Source of the DNA: Nitrospinaceae bacterium UBA7883 | Lineage (GTDB): Bacteria; Nitrospinota_A; UBA7883 | NCBI GenBank assembly: GCA_002500605.1 | Contig: DLRR01000021.1 | Coordinates: 186,001-250,000 of the forward strand | Direction of reading: 5' to 3' | Length of the DNA stretch: 64,000 bases | Shown: positions 33,071-41,127 of the stretch, one piece after another | Numbering within the stretch: the first letter of the stretch is position 1 | Layout of the letters: every line of letters begins with the position of its first letter | Position numbers and translations under genes: made by a program | Notes under the pieces: generated by a model | Database searches by the model: none | What the model saw: the letters and a program-made list of their open reading frames with translations, nothing else | What the model was told of the DNA's origin: nothing

Positions 33071-35643
33071 TTAATGTTCATTAAGTTATAGATCTGATCC
33101 ATATCTACAGCTTGCCTGACTGAATCAGCTAAACGGTCAAGCGCACTTTCCAAGTTGTACGAGGCGATAACATGACCTATAGGATTCATACCCTTGCGCT
33201 TTCTTATACGGTCAATAAGCCATCGCCTAAACTCATCTGAGTCGAATGCACCGTGCAGGTAGGTCCCCCAAACATCACCGGTTTTATTTTTGTAACCTAT
33301 CACTTTACCATCAAGACGCAACATGCAATCTATGGCTCCGTTTGTATCCGTTACTCCATGGTGAATTTCGTATCCTTCCAATTTTAAACCAGACTCCAGA
33401 TGAGTGGCTTTTACCAGCTGTAATGTTTTTTGGATATCCATCCTTGTTGTAATTGGTAAAAGACCAAGACCTTTGGATTTTTGAGTTGAAGACTCTATTC
33501 CATGAGGATCCTCAACTAACTGACCAAGAATCTGAAAGCCTCCGCACACACCGATAATCTCGCAATTGCCCCTACTGTAAATTTTTGCTAGAGCACTGTC
33601 TAGCCCTCGGTCCCTGAGAGATTTAATATCTGAAATAACGTTTTTACTGCCTGGAATAATAACAGCATCAGGCGTGCCAAGTTCTTCCGGCTTACGCACT
33701 ATGCGAACACTTACATCTGGCTCCAAATAAAATGCATCAAAATCAGTGGAGTTAGACACGTGCCTAAGTGCGATTAGCGCTAAGTCAATCGACTCGGCAC
33801 CTTTGTATAAAGTTCCCGATCCGAAAGCCATATCCTCTTCTGGCAAGCCAAGGTCCGGTAAAAAATGAACCACGCCGAAAGTAGGTTTGCCCGTGTGCCG
33901 TAGCACATAATCATTGGCATCACCAAGTAACATCGGATCTCCGCGAAACCTGTTAATCAGAAATCCAGCAACTAACTGTCGCTCCCATTCATAAAGTGTC
34001 TCCATCACCCCGATGAAAGAACCGAATACGCCACCTCTATCTATATCCCCAACAATGATAACTGGAGACTTGGCATGTCTGGCCATTTTCATGTTGACCA
34101 AATCATGTCTCTTAAGGTTTACCTCTGCTGGGCTACCAGCACCCTCTAAAACAATTATTTGATAGTCATCCGCTAGAGAGTCGTATTCTGAGTTTATAAT
34201 CTGGGCAAGTTCTTTTTTAAACTCTACGTACTCAGTAGCAGACATATTTGATTTTGGCTCTCCACGCACCAACACTTGTGCGCCAGTATCAGAGTTTGGT
34301 TTGATTAGTACGGGGTTCATCCTTACATCTAGCTGAACACCACATGCAAGTGCCTGAGTTACCTGTGCTCGAGCAATCTCCTTTCCGTCCAGTGTTACAT
34401 ATGAATTTAGCGACATATTCTGTGCCTTAAAAGGCGCTACTTTGTACCCATCCTGTTTAAATATTCTACAGAAGGCAGTTGCCATAACACTCTTACCAGC
34501 ATTGGAACTTACCCCTTGAAACATAATTGCAGGAGTGACTCTTTTCTTAGCGGCCGTTGAGACTTTTCGGTTGCTCCCAAGTTCCTCCATCAATGCTTCG
34601 ACCAGTTTCGTGTTTTCTTCAGGGGTCCTAACTGCCAGCCTAATGTAGGAGGAGTCCAAGCCATGAAAATCTTTGCATGTTCTAATGGCTATTCTCTTTG
34701 CTAAAAGATTTTCAAACAGAACAGAGCTGTCTGGAGCGCCTTTCAACAGTTTTAATAAAACATAATTGGCAAAACCTTCATAGACTCTTATGTTGTTAAT
34801 ACTTTTTAGAGCGGTAATAAGTTCATTTCGCCATAGACGTACGACTTTAGGTGTTTGTTTTAAGTAGTCAAAATCCTTAAGGGCTTCAGTGGCTACACGT
34901 TGTGCCAGGTGGTTTACCGACCATGGAGGTAACAATCGCTTTATTTTTTCTGTGAAGGATTCCTTTACAACTCCAAACCCAACACGTAGTCCGGGAATTG
35001 CGCATATTTTGGTTAAACTCACAATGGTAATTACGTTGGGAAGATCAAGCTCAATTGTGCTTTCAAATTCTTCAATAAACCCACCAAACGACTCATCTAT
35101 AACAAAAAAGGAGTCTGGGTTTGATTTTGCAAGATTTGCAATTTCTTTCCTCGCCCTTACCTCACCAGTTGGATTGTTAGGAGTACAGATAAAAACTAAC
35201 TCTCCACCGGTCAACGTACTTTCCAGTTCTTCAGGTCGAAAGCTAAAGTCATCCCCAAAGGTGGTGCTAAAATTCTTGATGGCCAATTTGGATATTTGGC
35301 ATGCATTACTGTAGTCAGTGTAAGTCGGGGTCACAATTACTGCCTTTTTGACTCCAAAGGCTCTAGGCAGTGCGTGTATAATCTCCGTAGCACCAGCTGC
35401 TGGAATAATTCTCCCTTTATCCACTCCATATCGTTTGGATATCATTTCCACTAGTTCCGTGCAGTCTGGGTCTGGATAATGGGCAACCTGCCAAAGCTCA
35501 TTACTGATGATGCTTCGTAACCAGTTTGGAGGTCCCAATGGGTTCAAGTTTGCTGAAAAATCAATTATATCCTTTACGCCAATCCCACTTTCCCGGTGCA
35601 AGTTTGCCAGGTTGCCTCCATGGAACGGTCTAGTGTCAGACAT
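33067..35643 (-). CDS. Fusion of threonine-phosphate decarboxylase (CobD) and adenosylcobyric acid synthase (CobQ)
   Basis: This is one uninterrupted 858-residue frame with two enzymes. Residues about 1-355 are a PLP-dependent class I/II aminotransferase fold of the CobD/CobC type: HGGNL opening, DFSANLNPLGPP, TPNNPTGE, and Lys in SLTKICAIPGLRVGF. It makes (R)-1-amino-2-propanol phosphate. After a short linker, residues about 365-858 are CobQ/CbiP: MFQGVSSNAGKS, KAQNMSLNSYV, and an amidotransferase domain with Cys in GVCGGFQILG. Linker donor and acceptor are thus made in one polypeptide. I took ATG 35643; ATG 35658 is also in frame. Confidence 0.93.
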   Translation of the reverse strand: MSDTRPFHGGNLANLHRESGIGVKDIIDFSANLNPLGPPNWLRSIISNELWQVAHYPDPDCTELVEMISKRYGVDKGRIIPAAGATEIIHALPRAFGVKKAVIVTPTYTDYSNACQISKLAIKNFSTTFGDDFSFRPEELESTLTGGELVFICTPNNPTGEVRARKEIANLAKSNPDSFFVIDESFGGFIEEFESTIELDLPNVITIVSLTKICAIPGLRVGFGVVKESFTEKIKRLLPPWSVNHLAQRVATEALKDFDYLKQTPKVVRLWRNELITALKSINNIRVYEGFANYVLLKLLKGAPDSSVLFENLLAKRIAIRTCKDFHGLDSSYIRLAVRTPEENTKLVEALMEELGSNRKVSTAAKKRVTPAIMFQGVSSNAGKSVMATAFCRIFKQDGYKVAPFKAQNMSLNSYVTLDGKEIARAQVTQALACGVQLDVRMNPVLIKPNSDTGAQVLVRGEPKSNMSATEYVEFKKELAQIINSEYDSLADDYQIIVLEGAGSPAEVNLKRHDLVNMKMARHAKSPVIIVGDIDRGGVFGSFIGVMETLYEWERQLVAGFLINRFRGDPMLLGDANDYVLRHTGKPTFGVVHFLPDLGLPEEDMAFGSGTLYKGAESIDLALIALRHVSNSTDFDAFYLEPDVSVRIVRKPEELGTPDAVIIPGSKNVISDIKSLRDRGLDSALAKIYSRGNCEIIGVCGGFQILGQLVEDPHGIESSTQKSKGLGLLPITTRMDIQKTLQLVKATHLESGLKLEGYEIHHGVTDTNGAIDCMLRLDGKVIGYKNKTGDVWGTYLHGAFDSDEFRRWLIDRIRKRKGMNPIGHVIASYNLESALDRLADSVRQAVDMDQIYNLMNIK

Positions 35644-36382
35644 TGAGCAATCCAGCAAAAATGATAAGTATCATTGTCTCCATTATTTCGCACAGGGCAC
35701 CGTAGGTATCACCGGTCATTGCACCAAGCTTGTTGCAAATGTATTTCGAATAAAGGAAAGTGGCTCCAAAGAACAGGATAGAAAGACCGATTACATGAAA
35801 CTTTGCGGTAATTACAAATGTAGCCACAACAAATCCGCTAGCCCATAAAGCGTTACCGGTTTGGCGCTTATTATAAAAAGCTGAACCTAGTCCGCCTTCC
35901 TTTCCCGAAAGGTAGTCTCTAAGTGACATTGGCAGCACCATGGCGCAACGCCCAGCTACTGGAGCTGCCAGCAGAGCCCACATTGCATCTGTTTGGGGTA
36001 ACGACACTACGGCAAATATTTTCATGGTAACAATAGATATCATTGCTAATACACCGAAGGCTCCGGTATTTGGATCCTTCATGATTTCTAAAGTGCGTTC
36101 CACCGATGTGCCAGATAAAATACCATCAGCTGTATCGGTTAACCCATCCATATGAAGCCCACCTGATGCCCATGTTGTTAATAGAGCTGTGATGGATGCC
36201 ACCAGCAACAACGGAAGGAACTTGGATGTGATGGTATAAACCATGATTAGAAAAACCCCGATAAGTAAGCCTACAACAGGAAAGTAAAATGTCCCAGTTC
36301 CCACGCTATCTCCATCTGTTCGCATGGAGGATGGAAGTGGAATTACAGTTAAAAACCCAATTGCAGCAAAAAACCGTTTCAC
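35636..36382 (-). CDS. cobS: Cobalamin synthase (adenosylcobinamide-GDP ribazoletransferase)
   Basis: This 248-residue polytopic membrane enzyme joins adenosylcobinamide-GDP and alpha-ribazole. The opening AIGFLTVIPLP, the metal-binding GGLHMDGLTDTADGI (about residues 70-84), and MKDPNTGAFGV followed by MTGDTYGALCE near the C-terminus are family signatures. About six hydrophobic segments are visible. It overlaps the fusion gene start by 8 bases and touches the cobT stop. Length is typical. Confidence 0.96.
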   Translation of the reverse strand: MKRFFAAIGFLTVIPLPSSMRTDGDSVGTGTFYFPVVGLLIGVFLIMVYTITSKFLPLLLVASITALLTTWASGGLHMDGLTDTADGILSGTSVERTLEIMKDPNTGAFGVLAMISIVTMKIFAVVSLPQTDAMWALLAAPVAGRCAMVLPMSLRDYLSGKEGGLGSAFYNKRQTGNALWASGFVVATFVITAKFHVIGLSILFFGATFLYSKYICNKLGAMTGDTYGALCEIMETMILIIFAGLLNV

Positions 36383-37446
36383 TATTTATCCGCTCCAGAC
36401 ACACCAATTTCCTCAAATGTGGCCACTTCTGTAAGCACCTTAGCTGCTGCTTCAACTATGTTCATGGCAAGAACTGATCCTGTACCCTCTCCAAGCCGCA
36501 TGTTAAGATTGAGCAAAGCTGGTTTGCCAATTTGGCTTAACATCAATTCATGGCCCGGCTCTACACTCTGGTGGGATGTGATCATATAATCGGCAACCTC
36601 AGGCTTTATGGTCTTAGCAACAAGAGCCCCTGCTGTTGAAATGAAGCCATCGATAAGAACTGGTTTCTTTTGAGCAGCTGCACCAAGTATCAAGCCAGTA
36701 ATTCCACCTATTTCAAATCCACCAAGTTTAGTCAAAACATCCATCCCATCGCTGGAATCAACTTTGTTGACTTCTAAGGCTTTCTTAACAATATCTATTT
36801 TCATTTTTAGGCGCTCGTCATCTATTCCTGTTCCGCGGCCTGTGAGACCTTCAACTGGATTACCGCTTAAAGCAGCTATGATAGCTGTGCTTGGCGTTGT
36901 GTTTCCAATCCCCATATCGCCAGTGCCGAAAATATCAGTACTATCCGCAAATTCATTCGCAATTTCAATTCCAGTTGTAATACTTTTGACGGCCTCATCT
37001 TGGCTCATGGCTGGGCCACAGGCTATGTTGCTTGTCCCTTTACGGATTTTTTTTGAACGGAAGTTTTCATTTTCACCTAAATGTTCCAAGTCACTGTCAA
37101 CACCAGCATCAATGACAATTACTCTTGTATCGTTTAGTTTCGCAAGTGCATTTACACCTGCGTGTCCACCAAGAAATCCAAGGATCATCTGTGCTGTAAC
37201 CTCTTTGGGGTATTGACTTACCCCCTCGGCTGTAACACCGTGATCACCTGCGAACACACAAACTGTTTTTCTTGATACCGGGGGGTTCTGTGACCCAGTC
37301 ATTGCAGCAAGGTCAGCAGCCAAATCCATTAAACGACCTAATGCCCAATGCGGCATCACTAATTGATTGAGCCTGCCCATTGCGATTGCACGGGCATCCT
37401 GGTTGGCTCCACCAATCTTGTTAATAGTTTCTTCGATAAATTTCAT
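36382..37446 (-). CDS. cobT: Nicotinate-nucleotide--dimethylbenzimidazole phosphoribosyltransferase
   Basis: This 354-residue enzyme activates 5,6-dimethylbenzimidazole to alpha-ribazole phosphate. Motifs are FAGDHGVTAEGVSQYP, GIGNTTPSTAI with the substrate-binding region, LIDGFISTAGAL, and SHQSVEPGH followed by LNLNMRLGEGTGS. The C-terminal catalytic Glu is in RLGEGTG. Length matches Salmonella CobT. The DMB substrate is presumably made by the bluB product at 46 kb. It shares a base with cobS and lies 104 bases after cobU. Confidence 0.96.
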   Translation of the reverse strand: MKFIEETINKIGGANQDARAIAMGRLNQLVMPHWALGRLMDLAADLAAMTGSQNPPVSRKTVCVFAGDHGVTAEGVSQYPKEVTAQMILGFLGGHAGVNALAKLNDTRVIVIDAGVDSDLEHLGENENFRSKKIRKGTSNIACGPAMSQDEAVKSITTGIEIANEFADSTDIFGTGDMGIGNTTPSTAIIAALSGNPVEGLTGRGTGIDDERLKMKIDIVKKALEVNKVDSSDGMDVLTKLGGFEIGGITGLILGAAAQKKPVLIDGFISTAGALVAKTIKPEVADYMITSHQSVEPGHELMLSQIGKPALLNLNMRLGEGTGSVLAMNIVEAAAKVLTEVATFEEIGVSGADK

Positions 37447-37550
37447 TTTATTAAACCTTTACGTATAGATAAAAAAATTATGTTGCTCATTAGAAGTAGC
37501 TCCATTCATCAAACTTTAAATTTACATGGTCGTCTCCATAGGTCTAAGCT

Positions 37551-38084
37551 TCAGCCCTTTATTTTGGTGGGTATTGAACTCATCAAAAAATATACTTTGT
37601 CAGCCTCTGCAGCTACCACTTGGTTGACTCTTCCCACCAAGTCACGGTAGAGACGAGCAACATTATTAACTGGAGCAACCCCAAGTCCTACTTCATTGGT
37701 AACAAAAATAAAATCCGATCCGGTCTCTCTGCAGGTGGAAAGAAGTTTACAAGCCAGATCTGCAATTTTATCTTCAGTCATCTTTTTGTCATTTAAGTGA
37801 TAATCATGCATAAGGTTGCTAACCCATAAAGTTAAACAGTCTACTAAAACAGTTGAATCTGGCTTTAACTCTTCAGCCACCGTGCTTAGGTTTATAGGCT
37901 CTTCTATGGTTTTCCATACTTTCATATCGCGTTCTTTGCGATGCTTTTCAACCCTCAGCAACATTTCGTCATCATCTGCTCTTGCTGTAGCAATAAACAC
38001 CTTAGGGCCAAGACATGATTCGGCAAGGCTTAGCGCGTAAGAACTTTTGCCACTTCTGCACCCGCCCGTAACTAATGTTATCAT
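37551..38084 (-). CDS. cobU: Adenosylcobinamide kinase / adenosylcobinamide-phosphate guanylyltransferase
   Basis: This 177-residue bifunctional enzyme phosphorylates adenosylcobinamide and attaches GMP. The P-loop VTGGCRSGKSSYA opens the protein. FIATARADDDEM, TVLVDCLTLWVSNL, FVTNEVGLGVAP and LYRDLVGRVNQ are the remaining CobU/CobP motifs. Length is close to the usual 180. It lies 19 bases after cobC and 104 bases before cobT. Confidence 0.95.
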   Translation of the reverse strand: MITLVTGGCRSGKSSYALSLAESCLGPKVFIATARADDDEMLLRVEKHRKERDMKVWKTIEEPINLSTVAEELKPDSTVLVDCLTLWVSNLMHDYHLNDKKMTEDKIADLACKLLSTCRETGSDFIFVTNEVGLGVAPVNNVARLYRDLVGRVNQVVAAEADKVYFLMSSIPTKIKG

Positions 38085-38103
38085 TGAGTTATTAATCCAA
38101 TTT

Positions 38104-38697
38104 TTAAATACTATCCTTGTTTAGACCCGATAATGCTGCTCCACCATCGAACAGTTCCAAAGAGGATACTTTTCCTGTCTCTATATTAAATTTCTGCATA
38201 TAAGACACCGCCAATCCAAGGTAGTGACAAAGCATAATTTTCACCGTTCCTGCATGTGTAAAAACCATGATATTTTTCTCTGGCCGGTTTCGTAACAGTT
38301 TTGCCGCCACTTCGGTTCTTGCGCTGAAGCTTTCCATGTTTTCACCAGAAGGGAAGCCAAAGTTTTGATCAAGATTTTGCCAATGCTTAAATCTCTCATA
38401 ATCCTGCTCCTGCGCTTGATCAATAGTTAGACATTCCCATTCCCCAAAATCAATTTCCCTTAACTCGTCCATTGTTTTTATGTGGGAATTGGGGAAACAT
38501 ATTCTTGCAGTCTGCAGGGTTCTTTTCATTGGGCTGGCGAAAACAGCGTCAATCATGGATGTGTTAATACGTAGCGCCATGTCTTTAGCCTGCTGACATC
38601 CTAGGTCACTCAATGGCAGATCCGTGGATCCAGCCAACTGGTGCTTTATATTCGCCTCAGTCACACAATGCCTGGCAAGGAAAACTCTCTCAGACAC
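38104..38697 (-). CDS. cobC: Alpha-ribazole phosphatase (histidine phosphatase family)
   Basis: This roughly 197-residue histidine phosphatase opens VFLARHCVTEAN, with the phosphohistidine in RHC rather than the usual RHG. LPLSDLGCQQA, FASPMKRTLQTA and VFTHAGTVKIML are the other catalytic blocks. It is expected to dephosphorylate alpha-ribazole phosphate or cobalamin phosphate in lower-ligand assembly. It is the first gene after riboswitch 3, followed 19 bases later by cobU, which supports the cobC call over a general phosphoglycerate mutase-like role. I took GTG 38697; TTG 38721 is also open. Confidence 0.85.
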   Translation of the reverse strand: MSERVFLARHCVTEANIKHQLAGSTDLPLSDLGCQQAKDMALRINTSMIDAVFASPMKRTLQTARICFPNSHIKTMDELREIDFGEWECLTIDQAQEQDYERFKHWQNLDQNFGFPSGENMESFSARTEVAAKLLRNRPEKNIMVFTHAGTVKIMLCHYLGLAVSYMQKFNIETGKVSSLELFDGGAALSGLNKDSI

Positions 38698-38929
38698 GGT
38701 CGTCACCCAGCGTTGGAGCAAAGGCAGTTGAAAAGGCTGTATTTAACAGAAAGACCAGTCTGGTTGGACAAATGGTTTTTTCAGGACTCCTGGAGTGCTG
38801 AGCGTGTTTCAACGGTTCCCCCCTTAATAACGCAAAGACTCGACGGAAAGACCACACCCAGCTTATTAAATCTTTCCATCCATTTCATGGCACGCAGACT
38901 TCAATCGGTCAAGGCGTCCATGCCCTTCC

Positions 38930-39111
38930 AGGCAGGTCTTCTGGCTCGTGACTCATCCTAATCACCTCTGCCTTCCCACATGGCTAAAACCATGCAGTGG
39001 CATACTGCGAGACTTTCGTCCTCACTTACAGCGGCGGGACCGCAGCCGAATTTCACGGCTTTCCCTTTTCATCTCAATTTTTTCCCATACTGGCAAAAGT
39101 AATTGAGAACC
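38930..39111 (-). ncRNA. Cobalamin riboswitch 3, upstream of cobC-cobU-cobT-cobS-cobD/Q-cbiB
   Basis: This minus-strand AdoCbl aptamer has the B12-box AGCCAGAAGACCTGCC ending at 38931, the core GCGGTCCCGCCGCTGT at 39043-39028, GCCACTGCATGG and GGGAAGG between them, and a GGTTCTCAA 5' end. It precedes cobC by about 230 bases. It should control the nucleotide-loop half of the pathway. Core similarity to riboswitches 1 and 2 is high. Confidence 0.95.
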
Positions 39112-39122
39112 TGAATGTGGGG

Positions 39123-39151
39123 ACTATCGCATAAGTCGCACATCTGGTCAA
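39123..39151 (-). promoter_or_regulatory. Promoter of cobalamin riboswitch 3
   Basis: On the minus strand TTGACC (39151-39146), a 17-base spacer and GATAGT (39128-39123) form a sigma-70-like promoter ending 12 bases before the riboswitch. The layout mirrors the riboswitch 1 promoter, with the same spacer length and distance. Confidence 0.6.
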
Positions 39152-39216
39152 GTTCAAATAAGAGACAGGGTAATCGAGTATGGCCGGGTTGAGAGCAGCA
39201 ACTGAAGTTAATAATG

Positions 39217-40302
39217 TCACTCTTTAAGTTTAAACAAAAAATAGGCATTCTTGTAACCAATCTGAGACTTCAGTTGCGATGGCAATTGCCCGAGTATTCC
39301 TAAAGTTGAATGGATACTTCCTGCACTGGGATGATCGTTGGCCGGTTTGACAATTTCATCACTACCGAGGATGAAACGGTCAGGAAACTCCTGGAACATT
39401 GACAGCCACTCACTTTTTAAACGTCCGTTCGTATCCAAAGGAAAAGTTGCTATTGAAACTCTTCTTTTTTTCATTCCGCTGGCTATCCGAACACTAAAAT
39501 ATAAATTTGGGTTTTCTATTAGAAGCTTTCGTGTCAATGCAACTGTCCGCTGCCCTGTGTTATCCCAGCCCAAATGAACCCATATAATTTTTGCCCTTCG
39601 GTTATGGGCTAGAAACCGGCTGAATGCGTCTATATTCGGTTTCAATGTTTGAGGGTTGGGCGGAGATTTAAAACGTCTTGGCATTGCCATTTCTTCTGCG
39701 ATCGCCTCCATGTGAATATCAATAGGCAGGTCATATTTGGCGGCTAAGTCAGCTAGCCTTAAAAACAGAGGGTGGTCTGGCGGTGCAGACTCATAAGGAT
39801 GCTCCTTAGTCATGGAAAAATGTTCGGCTGTCATTTCACCAAAACCTACCACGCCTTTTTGCACAAGTTCCAATACCCTGGCATCAAATTTTTTTTCCAT
39901 TGCTGTTGTGACACGCCCTTTCTTGACAGCCTGCTGGATCAATATGTTCAGACTCCCTCCTCCCCCCAAAACGGCGAACCGACCCGGGTACTTCTTTGCT
40001 GTAGGGAAAAGGTCTTCTGCTTTCAGTAGCATCCTCTGGTTCACGGTCTGGGGCATGGGCATCAAAAGGCTGAGTTTCACACCGGAACGATCCATAGTTT
40101 CTAGGGAGTTTCGTTCCTGTTGTGCAAAATCAAACTGCCCCATTGACCATTTTCCCACCATATGATTATGCGTGTCTATATAAACCACTCTAGTTGATTC
40201 CAATGCTTGGGAAAAGGGTGGAAGGGCTATAACTATTAGGGAAAAAACTACTGATATGAACATGGAAATGTTAGCCTTGCAACAGATAACGTGGGTTGGC
40301 AT
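39217..40302 (-). CDS. Exported amidohydrolase-2 family protein
   Basis: This 361-residue protein has an N-terminal hydrophobic signal segment (about residues 13-32). A TIM-barrel metal hydrolase follows. The HxH motif is in YIDTHNHMVGKW, a later His is in PIDIHMEAIAEE and HLGWDNTGQ, and the Asp is in FILGSDEIVKPAND. It resembles the amidohydrolase-2 (COG2159-like) group, whose members hydrolyse or decarboxylate varied small molecules; the substrate is unknown. Its 5' leader (AGGGGGTAAGCACACAA before the ATG) resembles that of the Sel1 lipoprotein gene at 42.8 kb. It ends 105 bases before riboswitch 3. Confidence 0.8.
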   Translation of the reverse strand: MPTHVICCKANISMFISVVFSLIVIALPPFSQALESTRVVYIDTHNHMVGKWSMGQFDFAQQERNSLETMDRSGVKLSLLMPMPQTVNQRMLLKAEDLFPTAKKYPGRFAVLGGGGSLNILIQQAVKKGRVTTAMEKKFDARVLELVQKGVVGFGEMTAEHFSMTKEHPYESAPPDHPLFLRLADLAAKYDLPIDIHMEAIAEEMAMPRRFKSPPNPQTLKPNIDAFSRFLAHNRRAKIIWVHLGWDNTGQRTVALTRKLLIENPNLYFSVRIASGMKKRRVSIATFPLDTNGRLKSEWLSMFQEFPDRFILGSDEIVKPANDHPSAGSIHSTLGILGQLPSQLKSQIGYKNAYFLFKLKE

Positions 40303-40452
40303 TTGTGTGCTTACCCCCTAAATACTTAACACGTTACGCATTCAAACATGTTGTGTTGAAAATAGATACACTAAACAGTAATTAGTATGCCAGATCGAGG
40401 GAACACGGGAATCATTAATTTTATATATTATTCCTACCCCCATACTAGGTAG

Positions 40453-40473
40453 AAAAGTACCCAGGGTACTTTT
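40453..40473. repeat. Perfect inverted repeat with one-base spacer
   Basis: AAAAGTACCC and GGGTACTTTT flank a single A. The hairpin is symmetric and ends in T-runs on both strands, so it could act as a weak bidirectional terminator, or the 21-bp palindrome could be a protein site. It lies between a Sel1 gene and the exported amidohydrolase, both minus strand. Confidence 0.55.
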
Positions 40474-40545
40474 TCGCTAGGTGTCGGGGTTAGTATGGAT
40501 TAAAGAGTGCTCGGTTGAACCGTCAGAACTACCTTTATAGTCAAT

Positions 40546-40565
40546 TGCCAGTCAATTGACTGGCA
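40546..40565. repeat. 20-bp perfect palindrome
   Basis: TGCCAGTCAATTGACTGGCA is fully self-complementary, and TCAATTG is preceded by a partial copy, TAGTCAATTGCCAG, at 40538-40551. Perfect palindromes without a loop are poor terminators and more like operator or dimeric protein-binding sites. No regulator gene is adjacent. Confidence 0.5.
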
Positions 40566-40568
40566 GTG

Positions 40569-40590
40569 AAAAGTTCAGCACTGAACTTTT
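40569..40590 (-). terminator. Intrinsic terminator-like hairpin after Sel1 gene
   Basis: AAAAGTTCAG and CTGAACTTTT pair around a two-base loop. Read on the minus strand it follows the Sel1 gene stop (40638) by about 48 bases and ends in a T-run. The symmetric arms allow function in either direction. The stem is only moderately GC-rich. Confidence 0.5.
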
Positions 40591-40637
40591 AGGCAAGTCA
40601 ACCATTAACAAGAAAGGAATGGAAAATGAAACCACAT

Positions 40638-41120
40638 TTAATCGCAGTTCTTAAAATTTGATTTCACACAGTTTTCAGCCCGTTTCTTTGCCATTTTTAT
40701 CTCTGTCTCAGTCATTTCTTTAGCAATAAGATTCTTTTCTGTCTCTGCAAGTCTATGACCACTCGCACTTGCAATGACATACCACATGTAGGCGGTCACC
40801 CTGTCCCGCGGCACTCCCAGGCCTATGGCATAAATGAAGGCAAGGTTGTCTTGCGCAATCATACTTCCCTGCTTTGCTGCCCTGGTAAACCACTTAACGG
40901 ACTCCTTGTGGTCCTTTGTTACGCCCTTACCTTTTCGGTACATTACACCAAGGTTAATCTGTGCACCAACATTCCCCTGCTCGGCTGCCATATGGTACCA
41001 CTTTGCAGACTCTTTGTAGTCTTGTGCTACGTTTTCACCTTTCCGATAAATCTTGCCAAGGTTATACTGTGCATCAACATCCCCCTGCTCAGCTTTTTGT
41101 TTGATTTCCTGGAAATCCAT
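40638..41120 (-). CDS. Sel1-repeat protein, no signal peptide
   Basis: This 160-residue Sel1-repeat protein has about three full repeats (GDVDAQYNLGKIYRKGE, GNVGAQINLGVMYRKGK, GSMIAQDNLAFIYAIG) and a C-terminal helix ending CVKSNFKNCD. It has no signal peptide, so it is probably cytosolic, unlike the two Sel1 proteins with the same tail that carry signals. It follows the DUF4214 methyltransferase by 7 bases and is the last gene of a Sel1-methyltransferase-Sel1 run. Partner and function are unknown. Confidence 0.87.
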   Translation of the reverse strand: MDFQEIKQKAEQGDVDAQYNLGKIYRKGENVAQDYKESAKWYHMAAEQGNVGAQINLGVMYRKGKGVTKDHKESVKWFTRAAKQGSMIAQDNLAFIYAIGLGVPRDRVTAYMWYVIASASGHRLAETEKNLIAKEMTETEIKMAKKRAENCVKSNFKNCD

Positions 41121-41127
41121 TTAACCT

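Noticed and set aside
38781..38888. 35-codon minus-strand frame (MKWMERFNKLGVV...) between riboswitch 3 and cobC
   Set aside because: No Shine-Dalgarno sequence, no recognisable motif, and it sits in a leader that is expected to be untranslated.
40621..40668. Short plus-strand frame MKPHLIAVLKI with AAAGGAATGGAAA upstream, looking like the start of a signal peptide
   Set aside because: It stops after 11 codons inside the antisense of the Sel1 gene end; a chance frame is the simplest explanation.
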